From the NCBI GenBank assembly GCA_046483285.1, contig JAWODN010000121.1, positions 1 through 64,000 on the forward strand: a DNA stretch of 64,000 nt. Reading direction: 5' to 3'. The stretch is from CAYRTV01 sp046483285. Lineage in GTDB: Bacteria > Acidobacteriota > Aminicenantia > Aminicenantales > Aminicenantaceae. The notes below the pieces were generated by a model. That model made no database searches, had not been told where the DNA came from, and worked only from the letters and a program-made list of their open reading frames with translations. Positions 44,075 through 53,327 of this stretch are shown here, piece after piece; position 1 is the stretch's first letter, and each line of letters starts with the position of its first letter. The translations under genes and the position numbers were made by a program.

Positions 44075-44541
44075 TTCACAACAGGGATACCCTGATTTAG
44101 TTCGAAAATAACAAAAATAGTCCATTTCGTCTATCTTGTCTACCTGGTCTGAAGGGGGCGCGAAAAGCGAGAAAGGCGAGACGTGCGAGAAAAGCAGAAG
44201 GCCTCTGAAAAAATCAAAAATGAACATTTTCATTTATCGCGTGTGGCAAAACCGCCATGAATAATTATTACTTAGCCTGGATTATTCACAGGCCGGGATT
44301 GCCGCAGATTTCGGATTGCGGCGAGGAAGTCGTGGTACTTCACTACGACGAGCTGCAAGCCGGAAGATGCGGTGAGATTCGGCCTGCCCTAAGGCTAAAA
44401 AAATGGTTCGGGCGGGCCGAATTCCACCGGTCCCCGCGTGCCGGGAATATGATAAAACCGGCTGCGTCTCTTTACGGAAAGACGAGATTGCTATATGATA
44501 AAAAAAACAAGGGATGAGAAAAGAAAATTATATTCATTAAA
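44075..44541. repeat. Intergenic repeats: dispersed repeat copy 2 and inverted GC-rich module
   Basis: 44100-44233 is the second copy of the repeat at 17795-17973, with fewer 9-mers. 44276-44389 is the reverse complement of the module at 2714-2832 (ends GGATTATTCAC and GGCCTGCCC), followed by a MITE-end remnant TAAAAAAATGG joined to TTCGGGCGGG. A promoter at 44471-44499 completes the region. Confidence 0.85.
44471..44499 (+). promoter_or_regulatory. Promoter of the TPR lipoprotein gene
   Basis: TTTACG (44471-44476), a 17-nt spacer and TATGAT (44494-44499); leader of about 36 nt. Confidence 0.6.
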
Positions 44542-45423
44542 ATGAAAAAAAAACATTTGAAAAATATTTTATTGAACCTGGTGGGGTTTTCATTCCTTTT
44601 AGCGGCAGCGGGATGGCAGACCGGCTGCCAATCTTCCTCCGGGCTGGTTAAAAAAGGAATTGAACTGGAAAGGGCCGGCGATGCGGACGGCGCACTGGCT
44701 TATTACAACCAGGCGATTGAAAGCGATTCCACCAACGCCCGGGCTTATTTTAAACGGGGCTCTGTGCGGGAAAAACAGGGCCATCTGCGGGGAGCGATCA
44801 AGGATTATTCCCAGGCAATTGACATTCAGCCGGATTTTTTGGAGGCGCTTTTCAGACGCGGAGAGGCCCTTGCGCGGACCGGTGATTATAACGGGGCCGT
44901 GAACGACTTCAGCCGGGTGATTGAAAAAAATCCCAATAATTCCACGGTGTATCTTCACCGGGGCCATATATGGATCCAGACCGGCGAGCATGAAAAAGCG
45001 GCTGCTGATTTTAGCAAGTCCATTCAAAACAATCCTTTTTCCCCGGAAGCTCACCACAGCCGCGGCATCGCACGGTTTTATATTCAGAATTTTCCCGGCG
45101 CCATGTCGGATTTCAACCGGGCCATTGAACTGAAACCGGACTATGCCGAGGCTTACCACAACCGCGGAAACCTCTGGCTTCAAAGAGAAAAATATGACTT
45201 GGCGGTCAGGGACTTCACAAACGCCGTCAGTATCGATCCGGAATACGCCCATGCCTATTTGAACCGGGGAGCCGCCCTGTTCAGCCGGCACGATTATGCC
45301 CAGGCTTTGCAGGATTTCTTGAAAGCCGGGGAACTCGATCCGGCCTGCCGGGAAAAAGCCGCGCCCTGGATTTCGGAATGCCGGGCCAAGCTGAAAAACA
45401 AAATAAAAGACTCCCATCCTTAG
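44542..45423 (+). CDS. TPR-repeat lipoprotein
   Basis: 293 residues. A signal peptide with lipobox ending at Cys29 (QTGC) is followed by seven TPR units of 34 residues, recognisable by repeated A-Y-x-x-R-G and A-I-x-x-x-P segments (for example AYFKRGSVREKQGHLRGAIK). A protein-interaction scaffold attached to the envelope; PilF-type pilotins have similar build, but nothing here proves that role. Single-gene unit with its own promoter. Confidence 0.85.
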   Translation: MKKKHLKNILLNLVGFSFLLAAAGWQTGCQSSSGLVKKGIELERAGDADGALAYYNQAIESDSTNARAYFKRGSVREKQGHLRGAIKDYSQAIDIQPDFLEALFRRGEALARTGDYNGAVNDFSRVIEKNPNNSTVYLHRGHIWIQTGEHEKAAADFSKSIQNNPFSPEAHHSRGIARFYIQNFPGAMSDFNRAIELKPDYAEAYHNRGNLWLQREKYDLAVRDFTNAVSIDPEYAHAYLNRGAALFSRHDYAQALQDFLKAGELDPACREKAAPWISECRAKLKNKIKDSHP

Positions 45424-45529
45424 CCTGACTTATACCTTTGAAAATGGCCGGACATGTCTCCCTGAAAAACACAGCAACAAAGGACCTCAGAACGCCTCGC
45501 CCGGCAAAATTTGAAACAAGGACACGAGC

Positions 45530-46567
45530 ATGATGAAACGCGATGACAAAGGGTATTTGACCTACTGGAATGATGCCGGCAAAAAACGGGTTTTTTCCGG
45601 AATTCAGCCGACCGGAGAACTTCATATCGGTAATTATCTGGGAGCCATTTCCAACTGGGTGGCTTTTCTGGATGATTACGAGTGCTTTTTCTGCATTGTC
45701 GACCACCACGCCGCCACCATCGAATATGACCCCGCGGACATGCCCCGCCGTGTTTTTAACGCGGCTGTGGCCAATATGGCGGCCGGCCTGGATCCGCAGC
45801 GCTGCACTCTGTTCGTCCAGAGTGAAGTCCCGGAACATACCGAACTCGCCTGGATTTTCAACACGGTGACGCCTTACGGCGAACTGTCCCGCATGACCCA
45901 ATTCAAGCAGAAATCTCAGCAGTATCAGCAGAACGTGAATGTGGGGCTGTTCACTTACCCGGTGCTGCAGGCAGCGGATATCCTGCTCTACAAAGCCAGT
46001 GCGGTCCCGGTGGGAGAAGACCAGGTTCAGCATATCGAACTGGCACGCGAAATCGCCCGCGGCTTCAACAACCGCTTCAGTGACGTGTTCCCGGAATGCC
46101 AGGCTTATCTGACCGAAGCCAAGCGGATCATGGGTTTGGACGGAGAAAAAAAGATGTCCAAAAGCCTGGGCAACACCATCGGCATCCTGGAGCCGGCGGA
46201 AAGCATCTGGAAAAAACTGGGGCCCGCCAAAACCGACGAGCGGCGGCAACGCAGATCCGACCCCGGCGTCCCTGAGGATTGCAATATATACATGAGTTAC
46301 CACCGCTATTTTTCACCTGAAAAAGACCTGATATGGGTCCGGGAAGGATGCACCGGTGCCTCCATCGGCTGTTTGGAATGCAAAAAAAAGCTGCTGGAAA
46401 ACATGGACCGGGCCCTGGCTCCCATCCGCCGGAAAGCCGCCGCATATCACGCCGACCCCGGATTTGTGCACGGCGTGCTCACGGAGGGCGCGAAGAAAGC
46501 CAAAAAGATCGCGGAACAGGTCATCGCCGAGGTCAAACAGGCAATGGGACTGGTGCGCCTAAAGTAA
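45530..46567 (+). CDS. trpS: Tryptophan--tRNA ligase
   Basis: 345 residues, standard length for bacterial TrpRS. The HIGH-like motif HIGN (PTGELHIGNYLGAI) and KMSKS (EKKMSKSLGN) are both intact, as is the C-terminal CxGxxGCLECKK segment. ATG 45530 or 45533 can start it. It charges tRNA-Trp. Convergent with the SDR gene, 8 nt apart. Confidence 0.95.
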   Translation: MMKRDDKGYLTYWNDAGKKRVFSGIQPTGELHIGNYLGAISNWVAFLDDYECFFCIVDHHAATIEYDPADMPRRVFNAAVANMAAGLDPQRCTLFVQSEVPEHTELAWIFNTVTPYGELSRMTQFKQKSQQYQQNVNVGLFTYPVLQAADILLYKASAVPVGEDQVQHIELAREIARGFNNRFSDVFPECQAYLTEAKRIMGLDGEKKMSKSLGNTIGILEPAESIWKKLGPAKTDERRQRRSDPGVPEDCNIYMSYHRYFSPEKDLIWVREGCTGASIGCLECKKKLLENMDRALAPIRRKAAAYHADPGFVHGVLTEGAKKAKKIAEQVIAEVKQAMGLVRLK

Positions 46568-46575
46568 ACAGAAGA

Positions 46576-47382
46576 CTAATCCCGGCCGGAGGGCATCTGG
46601 CGTTTTTTGACTATGCGGTAGGTCAACGGACTCGGCATAAATCTCAAAGCGAATCGAACGATTTTATTGTTGAATCCCGGAACGCACACCGCCTTTTTTT
46701 TCCGGGCGCACTTCATTGATATTTTCACCACCTCTTCGGCATCCATGGCTTTCATGATCCCCTTGCTTTTATATATCCTCTCCTCATCCAAACCCATGCG
46801 CTGATGGAATTCAGTGCGGGTTATTCCGGGACAGAGCGCTTGGACATAGACTCCCGTGTCTTGAAGCTCCAGAAAAAGCGATTCAGAAAAAAGTTTCACC
46901 ATGGTTTTCGAAGCCGCGTAAACCGCATTCAGCGGATAGGGGGTGAAAGCAGCGGTTGATGAAACATTGATGATCATTCCATCGCCGGCGGTGATCATCT
47001 GCGGAAGCGCAGCTTGAGTTAAACGCATAACCGCCAATTCGTGCACATAAAGCATATCTTCATATGCGGAAAAATCTCCCCGGTCGAAATAACATTGCGT
47101 CCCGAATCCGGCGTTGTTGACCAGTATTTTCAAATCCTTCTTTTTTTGAAGTTTTCCGGCCAGCTCTTCGATCTCTTCTCTCTTAGAAAGATCTCTTGTT
47201 TCCGTTTCGGCATTAATCTCATAATCCCGGCTCAACCGGCGGGCCATAGATTCAAGCTTGGTCCTGTTGCGTCCTGTCAGAATCAAATGATATCCCTGTT
47301 CAGCGAACTCCCGTCCGAAAGCTTCGCCGATTCCGCTGGTGGCTCCTGTGATGCAGGCCCATTGGCCAGCATTGGACTCCAT
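46576..47382 (-). CDS. Short-chain dehydrogenase/reductase
   Basis: 268 residues from ATG 47382, chosen for AAAGGAG 8 nt upstream; longer starts at 47400 and 47418 are disfavoured. The Rossmann site TGATSGIG, the NNAG-type motif ILVNNAGFG, catalytic Ser in INVSSTAAF and Tyr-x-x-x-Lys in YAASK are all visible. NADP(H)-dependent oxidoreductase of the DltE/YqjQ-like class by length; substrate unknown. Confidence 0.9.
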   Translation of the reverse strand: MESNAGQWACITGATSGIGEAFGREFAEQGYHLILTGRNRTKLESMARRLSRDYEINAETETRDLSKREEIEELAGKLQKKKDLKILVNNAGFGTQCYFDRGDFSAYEDMLYVHELAVMRLTQAALPQMITAGDGMIINVSSTAAFTPYPLNAVYAASKTMVKLFSESLFLELQDTGVYVQALCPGITRTEFHQRMGLDEERIYKSKGIMKAMDAEEVVKISMKCARKKKAVCVPGFNNKIVRFALRFMPSPLTYRIVKKRQMPSGRD

Positions 47383-47549
47383 GTCGATTTCTCCTTTCAT
47401 AAAGGAAATGAACCGCACCCGGAAGGCTGAACTTTCCAGGCCGCTTCAGTCATAACTGAATTTCATACAGCCTTACCGTGACCCTTCTTCCGGTGGTCAT
47501 GGTTCGTGGTGTACGGCACCCCGGTCAAAGCCGATTGATCCAAAACCGG

Positions 47550-48452
47550 TTATTTTTTATACAGATAAATGGAATGCTCTTCTCCATCCCAGGATTCAAC
47601 GCTTTTGTATGCGATCTCCCGGTCTTCCCACCCGACGATATTATAGTTGTGGGAAACCACCCGCGCCCCGTCCTTAAGCTGCTTTTCCAGGATAGGCCGC
47701 ATCAGCTCGTTGGATTCCGGAAGCAGATACATGGTCACCACCGTGGCTTCGGAATAATCGGATTTAGTGGCGTCCTCCTTGCGGAACTCAACCAGGGCTT
47801 CCACTCCGGCCTCCCGGGCACTCCGGCGGGCTCCCTGCAGCTTAACCGGATCCAATTCAATCCCCACTCCCCGGGCTCCGAACCTTCTCGCCGCCATGAT
47901 CACGATCCGGCCGTCCCCGCAGCCGATATCATAAACCACATCATTCTCATCCACTTCCGCCATCAGCAGCATGGATTCCGCCACTCCCAGCGGCGTAGGG
48001 ACATATGGAGCCAGATCCACCGCATCTTCCCGGCCGTGGGAGCCGTCATACAGCTCGAGCTGATCCTCTTCATCATAGCGAAAGGAAAAAGGGAAACCGG
48101 GGCCCAGTTTATAACGCACCCAAACATCCCCCTTGAGGAATGATATGTACAATTCTTCATCAGTAGAATAGCGGTGAACTTCATCCGCCTGGATGGTTTT
48201 TTCCTCGGGCTCTTCATCCCCGGAACGGGGCTTGATTTTATAAGTTATGCTTTTGTCTGTGACATTGCGGACGGTGACCTCAGGAAGATTGACAGGTATT
48301 CGATCAAAATCATCCCGGTTCTCCTCGACGGGCTTTTCCGGAATCTCATTTTGCCCGCTTCCGCCGCAGCCCGAGGTTAAGACAAAAATGCAGGAAAGAA
48401 AAAGCCAAAAAACATACAATAACCGGACGGAAGCTTTCCTCTGATGTCTCAT
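47550..48452 (-). CDS. SAM-dependent methyltransferase with lipoprotein signal
   Basis: 300 residues. The first 29 residues form a signal with Cys29 (VLTSGCGG), then about 100 residues of acidic and beta-type sequence, then a class I methyltransferase fold with motif I VVYDIGCGDGRIV (about 160-172) and acidic loop VGIELD. Family members of this type (PYVPTP before motif I) are often predicted secreted. If exported it would lack known SAM supply, so either the signal is a membrane anchor facing inward or the fold has another role. Alone on its strand, 87 nt downstream of the oxoamine synthase gene. Confidence 0.75.
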   Translation of the reverse strand: MRHQRKASVRLLYVFWLFLSCIFVLTSGCGGSGQNEIPEKPVEENRDDFDRIPVNLPEVTVRNVTDKSITYKIKPRSGDEEPEEKTIQADEVHRYSTDEELYISFLKGDVWVRYKLGPGFPFSFRYDEEDQLELYDGSHGREDAVDLAPYVPTPLGVAESMLLMAEVDENDVVYDIGCGDGRIVIMAARRFGARGVGIELDPVKLQGARRSAREAGVEALVEFRKEDATKSDYSEATVVTMYLLPESNELMRPILEKQLKDGARVVSHNYNIVGWEDREIAYKSVESWDGEEHSIYLYKK

Positions 48453-48539
48453 TTTTTTATTTTAGATGGATTTCTGAAATTATTCAACCGGGGCCGGTCA
48501 AAAGGCACAGCGGATTGATCCTCAAAACGGCTTGCCGAA

Positions 48540-49832
48540 TTATTCCGGACGCCAATCCTTCATGCTTTCAAAAACGTCTTGAAGAATGGCCACACAACGG
48601 TCCATGTGTTCCTTGGTGTGGGCGGCGGAAACGGAAAGTCTCAGGCGGGTTTTATTTTTGGAAACCGCAGGATAGGTCACAACGCCGCTATACAATCCCT
48701 TTTGTTGGATCCGGCGGCTGATTTCGCGCAACCGAAGATCGCTTCCCGCCATGACCGGGATCACCTGGGATTTTGTGCTGCCGATATCCAACCCGGCTTC
48801 CTTCAAACGGGTATGCATATAGCGGGTATTGTCCCACAGCCTTTCCCGGTTGGAGGGGTCTTTTTGGAAAAGGTCCAGGGCTTTCAATATGCCGACCGCT
48901 GTATGCGGCGCCATGGCGCAGGAAAAAACATAGGAACGGGCGAACATTCTCAAAAAAGTCATCAGTTTCTTTTCCCCGGCTGCGTACCCCCCGATGGCAC
49001 CGAAGGACTTGCTGAAAGTTCCGATGGCGATATCCACCTGATCTTCCAATCCGTAATGTTCGGCCACGCCTCCCCCTTTTTTTCCAAAGACCAGAGACGC
49101 ATGAGCTTCATCCACTAATATTTTAGCGTTATATTTTTGACAAACAGGAACGATCTCAGGCAGATTGGCCAGATCGCCGTCCATGCTGTAAACTCCTTCC
49201 ACACAGACGATAACTCTCTTGGCCTGGAGGCTTTTCAGGACTTTATCAAGATGGCGGGGATTGTTATGAGAAAACACCTTAATCTCCGCGCCCGAGAGCC
49301 TCACTCCGTCATAGATGGAAGCATGGGAGAGAATATCCAAAACGGCGATATCACCCGGCTTGAGCAGGCTGGAAAGAATACCGACATTGGCCCCGTAGCC
49401 GGTGGAGAAAACAATCGCCGCATCTTTGTTTTTAATATCCGCTATCCCGGCCTCCAACTCCAGAAGGGGCTGGGAATATCCGCTCAACAAAGGGGCGGAT
49501 ACAGCGCCCGTTCCGAATTTTTTCACAGCGTCCTGAACAGCCCGAATGACTTCCGGATGAAATGAATACCCGAGGTAGTTGTAAGAACAAAAATTGAGAA
49601 ACCGGCGGGTGCGGCCGGCATTGTTGTCATAAACTTCAAATTCCGGTTTGGGTCCTGATATCATGGGCTGGGCATAAATCATGTACTGCTTCCGCCTGGC
49701 ATCCGCGACATATTCCCAAAAATAATCAGCGACCTCAAATAAATCTTCCCCCCGGAATTCAGCAAAATCGACCATGGTGTGATGATCGCAGTTTACTTTT
49801 TTCTCCTTAAGATCCTTGGGCTGCAGTGTCAT
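48540..49832 (-). CDS. Alpha-oxoamine synthase family PLP enzyme (BioF/Kbl/SPT-like)
   Basis: 430 residues. Fold-type I PLP enzyme with substrate loop FCSYNYLGYS, the stretch GTGAVSAPLLSGYSQPL, DEAHAS before the cofactor, and Lys near 274 in GTFSKSFGAIGG. It condenses an amino acid with an acyl-CoA or acyl-ACP. The 60-residue N-terminal extension exceeds BioF and Kbl and resembles serine palmitoyltransferase-like or CqsA-like members. No biotin gene is nearby, so 2-amino-3-ketobutyrate ligase, SPT or a natural-product role are all open. It follows the tripartite fusion gene on the same strand but has its own promoter. Confidence 0.85.
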   Translation of the reverse strand: MTLQPKDLKEKKVNCDHHTMVDFAEFRGEDLFEVADYFWEYVADARRKQYMIYAQPMISGPKPEFEVYDNNAGRTRRFLNFCSYNYLGYSFHPEVIRAVQDAVKKFGTGAVSAPLLSGYSQPLLELEAGIADIKNKDAAIVFSTGYGANVGILSSLLKPGDIAVLDILSHASIYDGVRLSGAEIKVFSHNNPRHLDKVLKSLQAKRVIVCVEGVYSMDGDLANLPEIVPVCQKYNAKILVDEAHASLVFGKKGGGVAEHYGLEDQVDIAIGTFSKSFGAIGGYAAGEKKLMTFLRMFARSYVFSCAMAPHTAVGILKALDLFQKDPSNRERLWDNTRYMHTRLKEAGLDIGSTKSQVIPVMAGSDLRLREISRRIQQKGLYSGVVTYPAVSKNKTRLRLSVSAAHTKEHMDRCVAILQDVFESMKDWRPE

Positions 49833-49868
49833 TAATTCCTCGCGGTGTCAGGTTGATTTTCCCGTTTG

Positions 49869-49898
49869 CTTATACCACAGGAAATAAGCCGGGGTCAA
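49869..49898 (-). promoter_or_regulatory. Promoter of the alpha-oxoamine synthase gene
   Basis: Minus strand TTGACC (49898-49893), an 18-nt spacer and TATAAG (49874-49869). It lies in the 73-bp gap after the fusion gene. Confidence 0.6.
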
Positions 49899-49905
49899 AT
49901 CCAGG

Positions 49906-52900
49906 CTATATTTGAAGAGGGTCTTCCGCCAGGATACGGTCGAAAGTCTGGAGAAGCACGTCCGCGTTTTCTTCATTGAAAACCAGAGGCGGCTTGATTT
50001 TGATCACGTTGCGGTCCGGTCCGTCCGTGCTGACAAGAATTCCTTCCTCCCTCATTCTCTCAGCCGCGTAGACAGCCTGGGCGGATGCGGGCTTGAACGT
50101 CTCCCGTTCCTGAACCAGTTCCACTCCGATAAAAAGTCCCCTTCCCCGGACGTCTCCGATCAACGGATATTTTTTCTTCAAGCGTTCCAGCCCGGCCATT
50201 ATCCTGCTTCCGGTCAGCTGTGCATTTTCCTGAAGATTCTCCTGTTCAATGACGTCCAGAACCGCCATGCCGGCGGCGCAGGCCACGGGACTTCCGCCAT
50301 ATGTGTTAAAGTATTCCATGCCCCCGGCGAACTTTTCCGCGATGCGGGGAGTGGTCACAACAGCTGCCAGGGGAAAACCATTGCCCATGGGCTTGCCCAG
50401 AGTGACGATATCCGGAATCACATTCTGCGTTTCAAAACCCCAAAAACAGCTCCCCGGCCTTCCGAACCCAACCTGGACTTCATCCGCAATGCAAACCCCG
50501 CCGGCCTTCCTGATGATCCGGTAGGCTTCCTCCAGATAACCGGGCGGAAACACAATCTGGCCTCCGCAGCCCGGAAGCGATTCCGAAATAAAAGCAGCCA
50601 GCCCCCTACCCCGCTCCTGAATCCTTTCGACGGCGTCCCGGACATGAACGGCGTATTTTTTCCCGGCCTCACTGTCGCCGTACCGGTAAGGCCCGCGGAA
50701 AAGATCGGGCATAACCACGGTTTGAGTATGAGGGGGTTTTCCCCGCCCCCCCGGGCCGTTGAATTTATAAGAGCTGATATCGATCAAAGAACCCAAGTTC
50801 CCATGGTAAGCTCCCTCCTCCGCAACGACATCCTGTCCCCCGCTGAAGCAGCGTGCCATTCGAAGGGCCAGGTCGTTGGCCTCACTTCCTGAATTGACAA
50901 TGGTGCACACCTGAAGGCCGCCGGGAAGCCGTTCCGCCAGCCGGCGGGCGTAGCGGACCACATCATCGTGCAGGTAACGGGTGTTCGTATTCAGCACGCT
51001 CAATTGCTTATTTACGGCATCAACCACACGCGGGTGCTCATGCCCGACATGGGGAACATTATTGACGGCGTCCAGGAATGCCCGGCCAGTGTGATCGTAA
51101 AGAAAACATCCGCTGCCCCGGACGATTTTGAGCGGCTTCCTGTAGGAAACACTTAAAGCCCCGAGAAGGTATTTTTTCCGGAGACGCAATATTTCCGGAA
51201 CCGTAAGGGAATCATCCTTGATCTCTTCCTCAGGGAGGCCGGCGATGAGATTCGGATCCGGGCACAGACTCAACCACACATCTCTCTCGTCCGCCCGGGC
51301 CACACCCGGGAAATCTCCCGTGCGGCCAAGCATATCCATGATCAATTGAAAATGAAGATGAGGGGCCCACCCCCTGTTCTCGGATGAATCCCCCATCCAT
51401 CCAAAAATCTCCCCTTTTTTTATCACCTTCCCCGGATACACGCCTTCCAGAGAAGAAGCGCTGAGATGTCCGTAAAGAGTATAAAACTCAATGTCTTCGC
51501 CGCCGGCCCGGTGTTTGAGGATTATGGTGGGCCCATAATCCAGCTCACCGCGGTTATTCCGGAAGCTATGCACCTCACCGTCTAACGGCGCTTTCACCGG
51601 GCTTCCCGGCGGCATAAACACGTCTAAACCCAAATGAACGGTGCGGTCCTGAAAAAGATCACTGGTATACACCAGCCGGGCTTCGTCATAACGGCCGATC
51701 CCGATGGTTTCCCCGGCTTTTTCCCGCCACGCCTTCATTTTCCGGTGCATGAGTTCCGCCGGTGTTAAACCTTTTTCATTTCCCAGCCAGCGGCTTCCTA
51801 TGCTGAGATCAAACACAGTCCGTCCGGCTTGGTTCAAGGGAGGAACGGTGATCGGGCCGATTTCCGAACTCCGCAACTTCAGCCATTCCTCAATTCGGCT
51901 TGTGCGGGGGCAGGGGGGATAGCCGCAGGCGGCGCGGAAGGAATACCATGCGAAATCCGGAGATATCCGCTGCATTCGCTCCAGGAGCTTCCATACCGGA
52001 TTCTCAGAAACAGACAGATAGGTGTTTCCGGGGTGAAGGGTTTTTTGGTAAGCGGAAATACAGACGCTCATCAAAAGCCTCAGCTGGATCAGGTTATAAA
52101 GGACCTTCAATTCTTTTTCCTGAAACGGCCGGCGGGAATGATATCCCGCCGCCGCCCGGCAAGCCGCCGGCAATGGATTCCGTTTGTCCAGCATCACATA
52201 AGCGCAGACCACCGCCGCCTCCGCCAGTTTATACGTATAAATCATATCCCCGAAATCAATGATCCCCGCGACCCGCATATCTCCGAAGGATCCGGGCTCC
52301 CGGGAAGGAGGAGAAATGATAATATTGTGATCGTTACCGTCATTATGAATGAGCCCCATGGCCAGCCCGGCCTTTTCCAACCCGCCCTCCGACCGGATCC
52401 GGCGGCTGAATTGTTCCACCAGGCCGGCTTTTTTCTTGTCCGTGATATGCCTTTTGAATTCATCGATCACAGAAAAGGCGTTTTTTAAATCCCATATCAA
52501 TTCTCTGCGTCCGGCCGGATGAGAAAAATCCGCCAGAGACCTTTCCATGTCCCCGAAAAACTCCCCCACCCGAAAAAGCAGGTCCGAAGAGTGGGGGTTG
52601 ACCTCCGCCAAAACTTTCCCGGGGAGATAACTCACCAGCCTGACAAAATGAACCCGGCCTTCTTGATTTTCCAACGTTTCCATATCCCGGCCGGATACAG
52701 CCGGAATAAGCCGCGGACAGGAGCCGGCGGTCATTTTTTTATTCAAATGTTCCATCGCCTTGTTCTGAAGATCCAGGATGTCTTGTTTTTCTTCCGGATT
52801 GGCGATCTTCAGCACAAATTCGCCTTTGTTTTCTTCCTTCAGATAAAAATTCTGATCCCGCTCTGACGGAAGCGGCTCCGCCTCCGCTTCTAATCCGTAT

Positions 52901-52983
52901 AAACACCGGGCGGCGGCCCCGGCCTCTTCCCGGCTGAATGAAGGCGCGCTTCCGGCTGTGGATTTAAAAACTCCGTTCTTCAT
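49906..52983 (-). CDS. Tripartite fusion: APH-like kinase, M23 peptidase-like domain, class III aminotransferase
   Basis: 1025 residues from ATG 52983 (AAGGAG 8 nt upstream; 53013 disfavoured). Part 1 (about 1-350) is aminoglycoside/choline-kinase-like with catalytic HNDGNDHN near 213 and IIDFGDM. Part 2 (about 425-560) is an M23/LysM-type metal fold with H-x3-D near 450 (VHLGLDVF) and HLHFQ near 544. Part 3 (about 610-1025) is a class III aminotransferase with PLP-Lys near 863 (LGKPMGNGFPLAA), related to ethanolamine-phosphate phospho-lyase. No signal peptide. The order kinase-then-lyase suggests phosphorylation and beta-elimination or transamination of an amino alcohol; the role of M23 is unknown. 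All key residues look intact. Confidence 0.88.
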   Translation of the reverse strand: MKNGVFKSTAGSAPSFSREEAGAAARCLYGLEAEAEPLPSERDQNFYLKEENKGEFVLKIANPEEKQDILDLQNKAMEHLNKKMTAGSCPRLIPAVSGRDMETLENQEGRVHFVRLVSYLPGKVLAEVNPHSSDLLFRVGEFFGDMERSLADFSHPAGRRELIWDLKNAFSVIDEFKRHITDKKKAGLVEQFSRRIRSEGGLEKAGLAMGLIHNDGNDHNIIISPPSREPGSFGDMRVAGIIDFGDMIYTYKLAEAAVVCAYVMLDKRNPLPAACRAAAGYHSRRPFQEKELKVLYNLIQLRLLMSVCISAYQKTLHPGNTYLSVSENPVWKLLERMQRISPDFAWYSFRAACGYPPCPRTSRIEEWLKLRSSEIGPITVPPLNQAGRTVFDLSIGSRWLGNEKGLTPAELMHRKMKAWREKAGETIGIGRYDEARLVYTSDLFQDRTVHLGLDVFMPPGSPVKAPLDGEVHSFRNNRGELDYGPTIILKHRAGGEDIEFYTLYGHLSASSLEGVYPGKVIKKGEIFGWMGDSSENRGWAPHLHFQLIMDMLGRTGDFPGVARADERDVWLSLCPDPNLIAGLPEEEIKDDSLTVPEILRLRKKYLLGALSVSYRKPLKIVRGSGCFLYDHTGRAFLDAVNNVPHVGHEHPRVVDAVNKQLSVLNTNTRYLHDDVVRYARRLAERLPGGLQVCTIVNSGSEANDLALRMARCFSGGQDVVAEEGAYHGNLGSLIDISSYKFNGPGGRGKPPHTQTVVMPDLFRGPYRYGDSEAGKKYAVHVRDAVERIQERGRGLAAFISESLPGCGGQIVFPPGYLEEAYRIIRKAGGVCIADEVQVGFGRPGSCFWGFETQNVIPDIVTLGKPMGNGFPLAAVVTTPRIAEKFAGGMEYFNTYGGSPVACAAGMAVLDVIEQENLQENAQLTGSRIMAGLERLKKKYPLIGDVRGRGLFIGVELVQERETFKPASAQAVYAAERMREEGILVSTDGPDRNVIKIKPPLVFNEENADVLLQTFDRILAEDPLQI

Positions 52984-53094
52984 GTGATTTCTCCTTATCT
53001 TTATATTTTTCACAAATAATGATTGGATGTAAATCGGGAATTGCGGCTCGTGATCCGCGAATGGGGAAGTAAAGACTTTGATTGACGGTTTTTT

Positions 53095-53123
53095 TTGACC
53101 ATATCCCCGTAATATGATAATTT
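53095..53123 (+). promoter_or_regulatory. Promoter of the alanine racemase operon
   Basis: TTGACC (53095-53100), a 17-nt spacer and TAATTT (53118-53123), expected start near 53130. The -10 is imperfect. Confidence 0.5.
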
Positions 53124-53327
53124 ATATAATAATTTAGCCTGGATAATGAACGGGCCGGGATGGCCGCAGATGCGGGACGCAGGGCCTAAAGAGGAAGAAA
53201 AATCCGACAAAAAAAATTAAATAAAATTATTTCCACTATTCCGGGAACCTCCAGGGAAGAGCCTTGGAATTCCTTAAATATCGACCTCAGCGCGGTTCAA
53301 TCCAATTTTCAATATCTCCGTTCGCGC

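Noticed and set aside
45281..46303. 340-residue minus-strand frame
   Set aside because: Antisense shadow of trpS, which has intact catalytic motifs on the plus strand.
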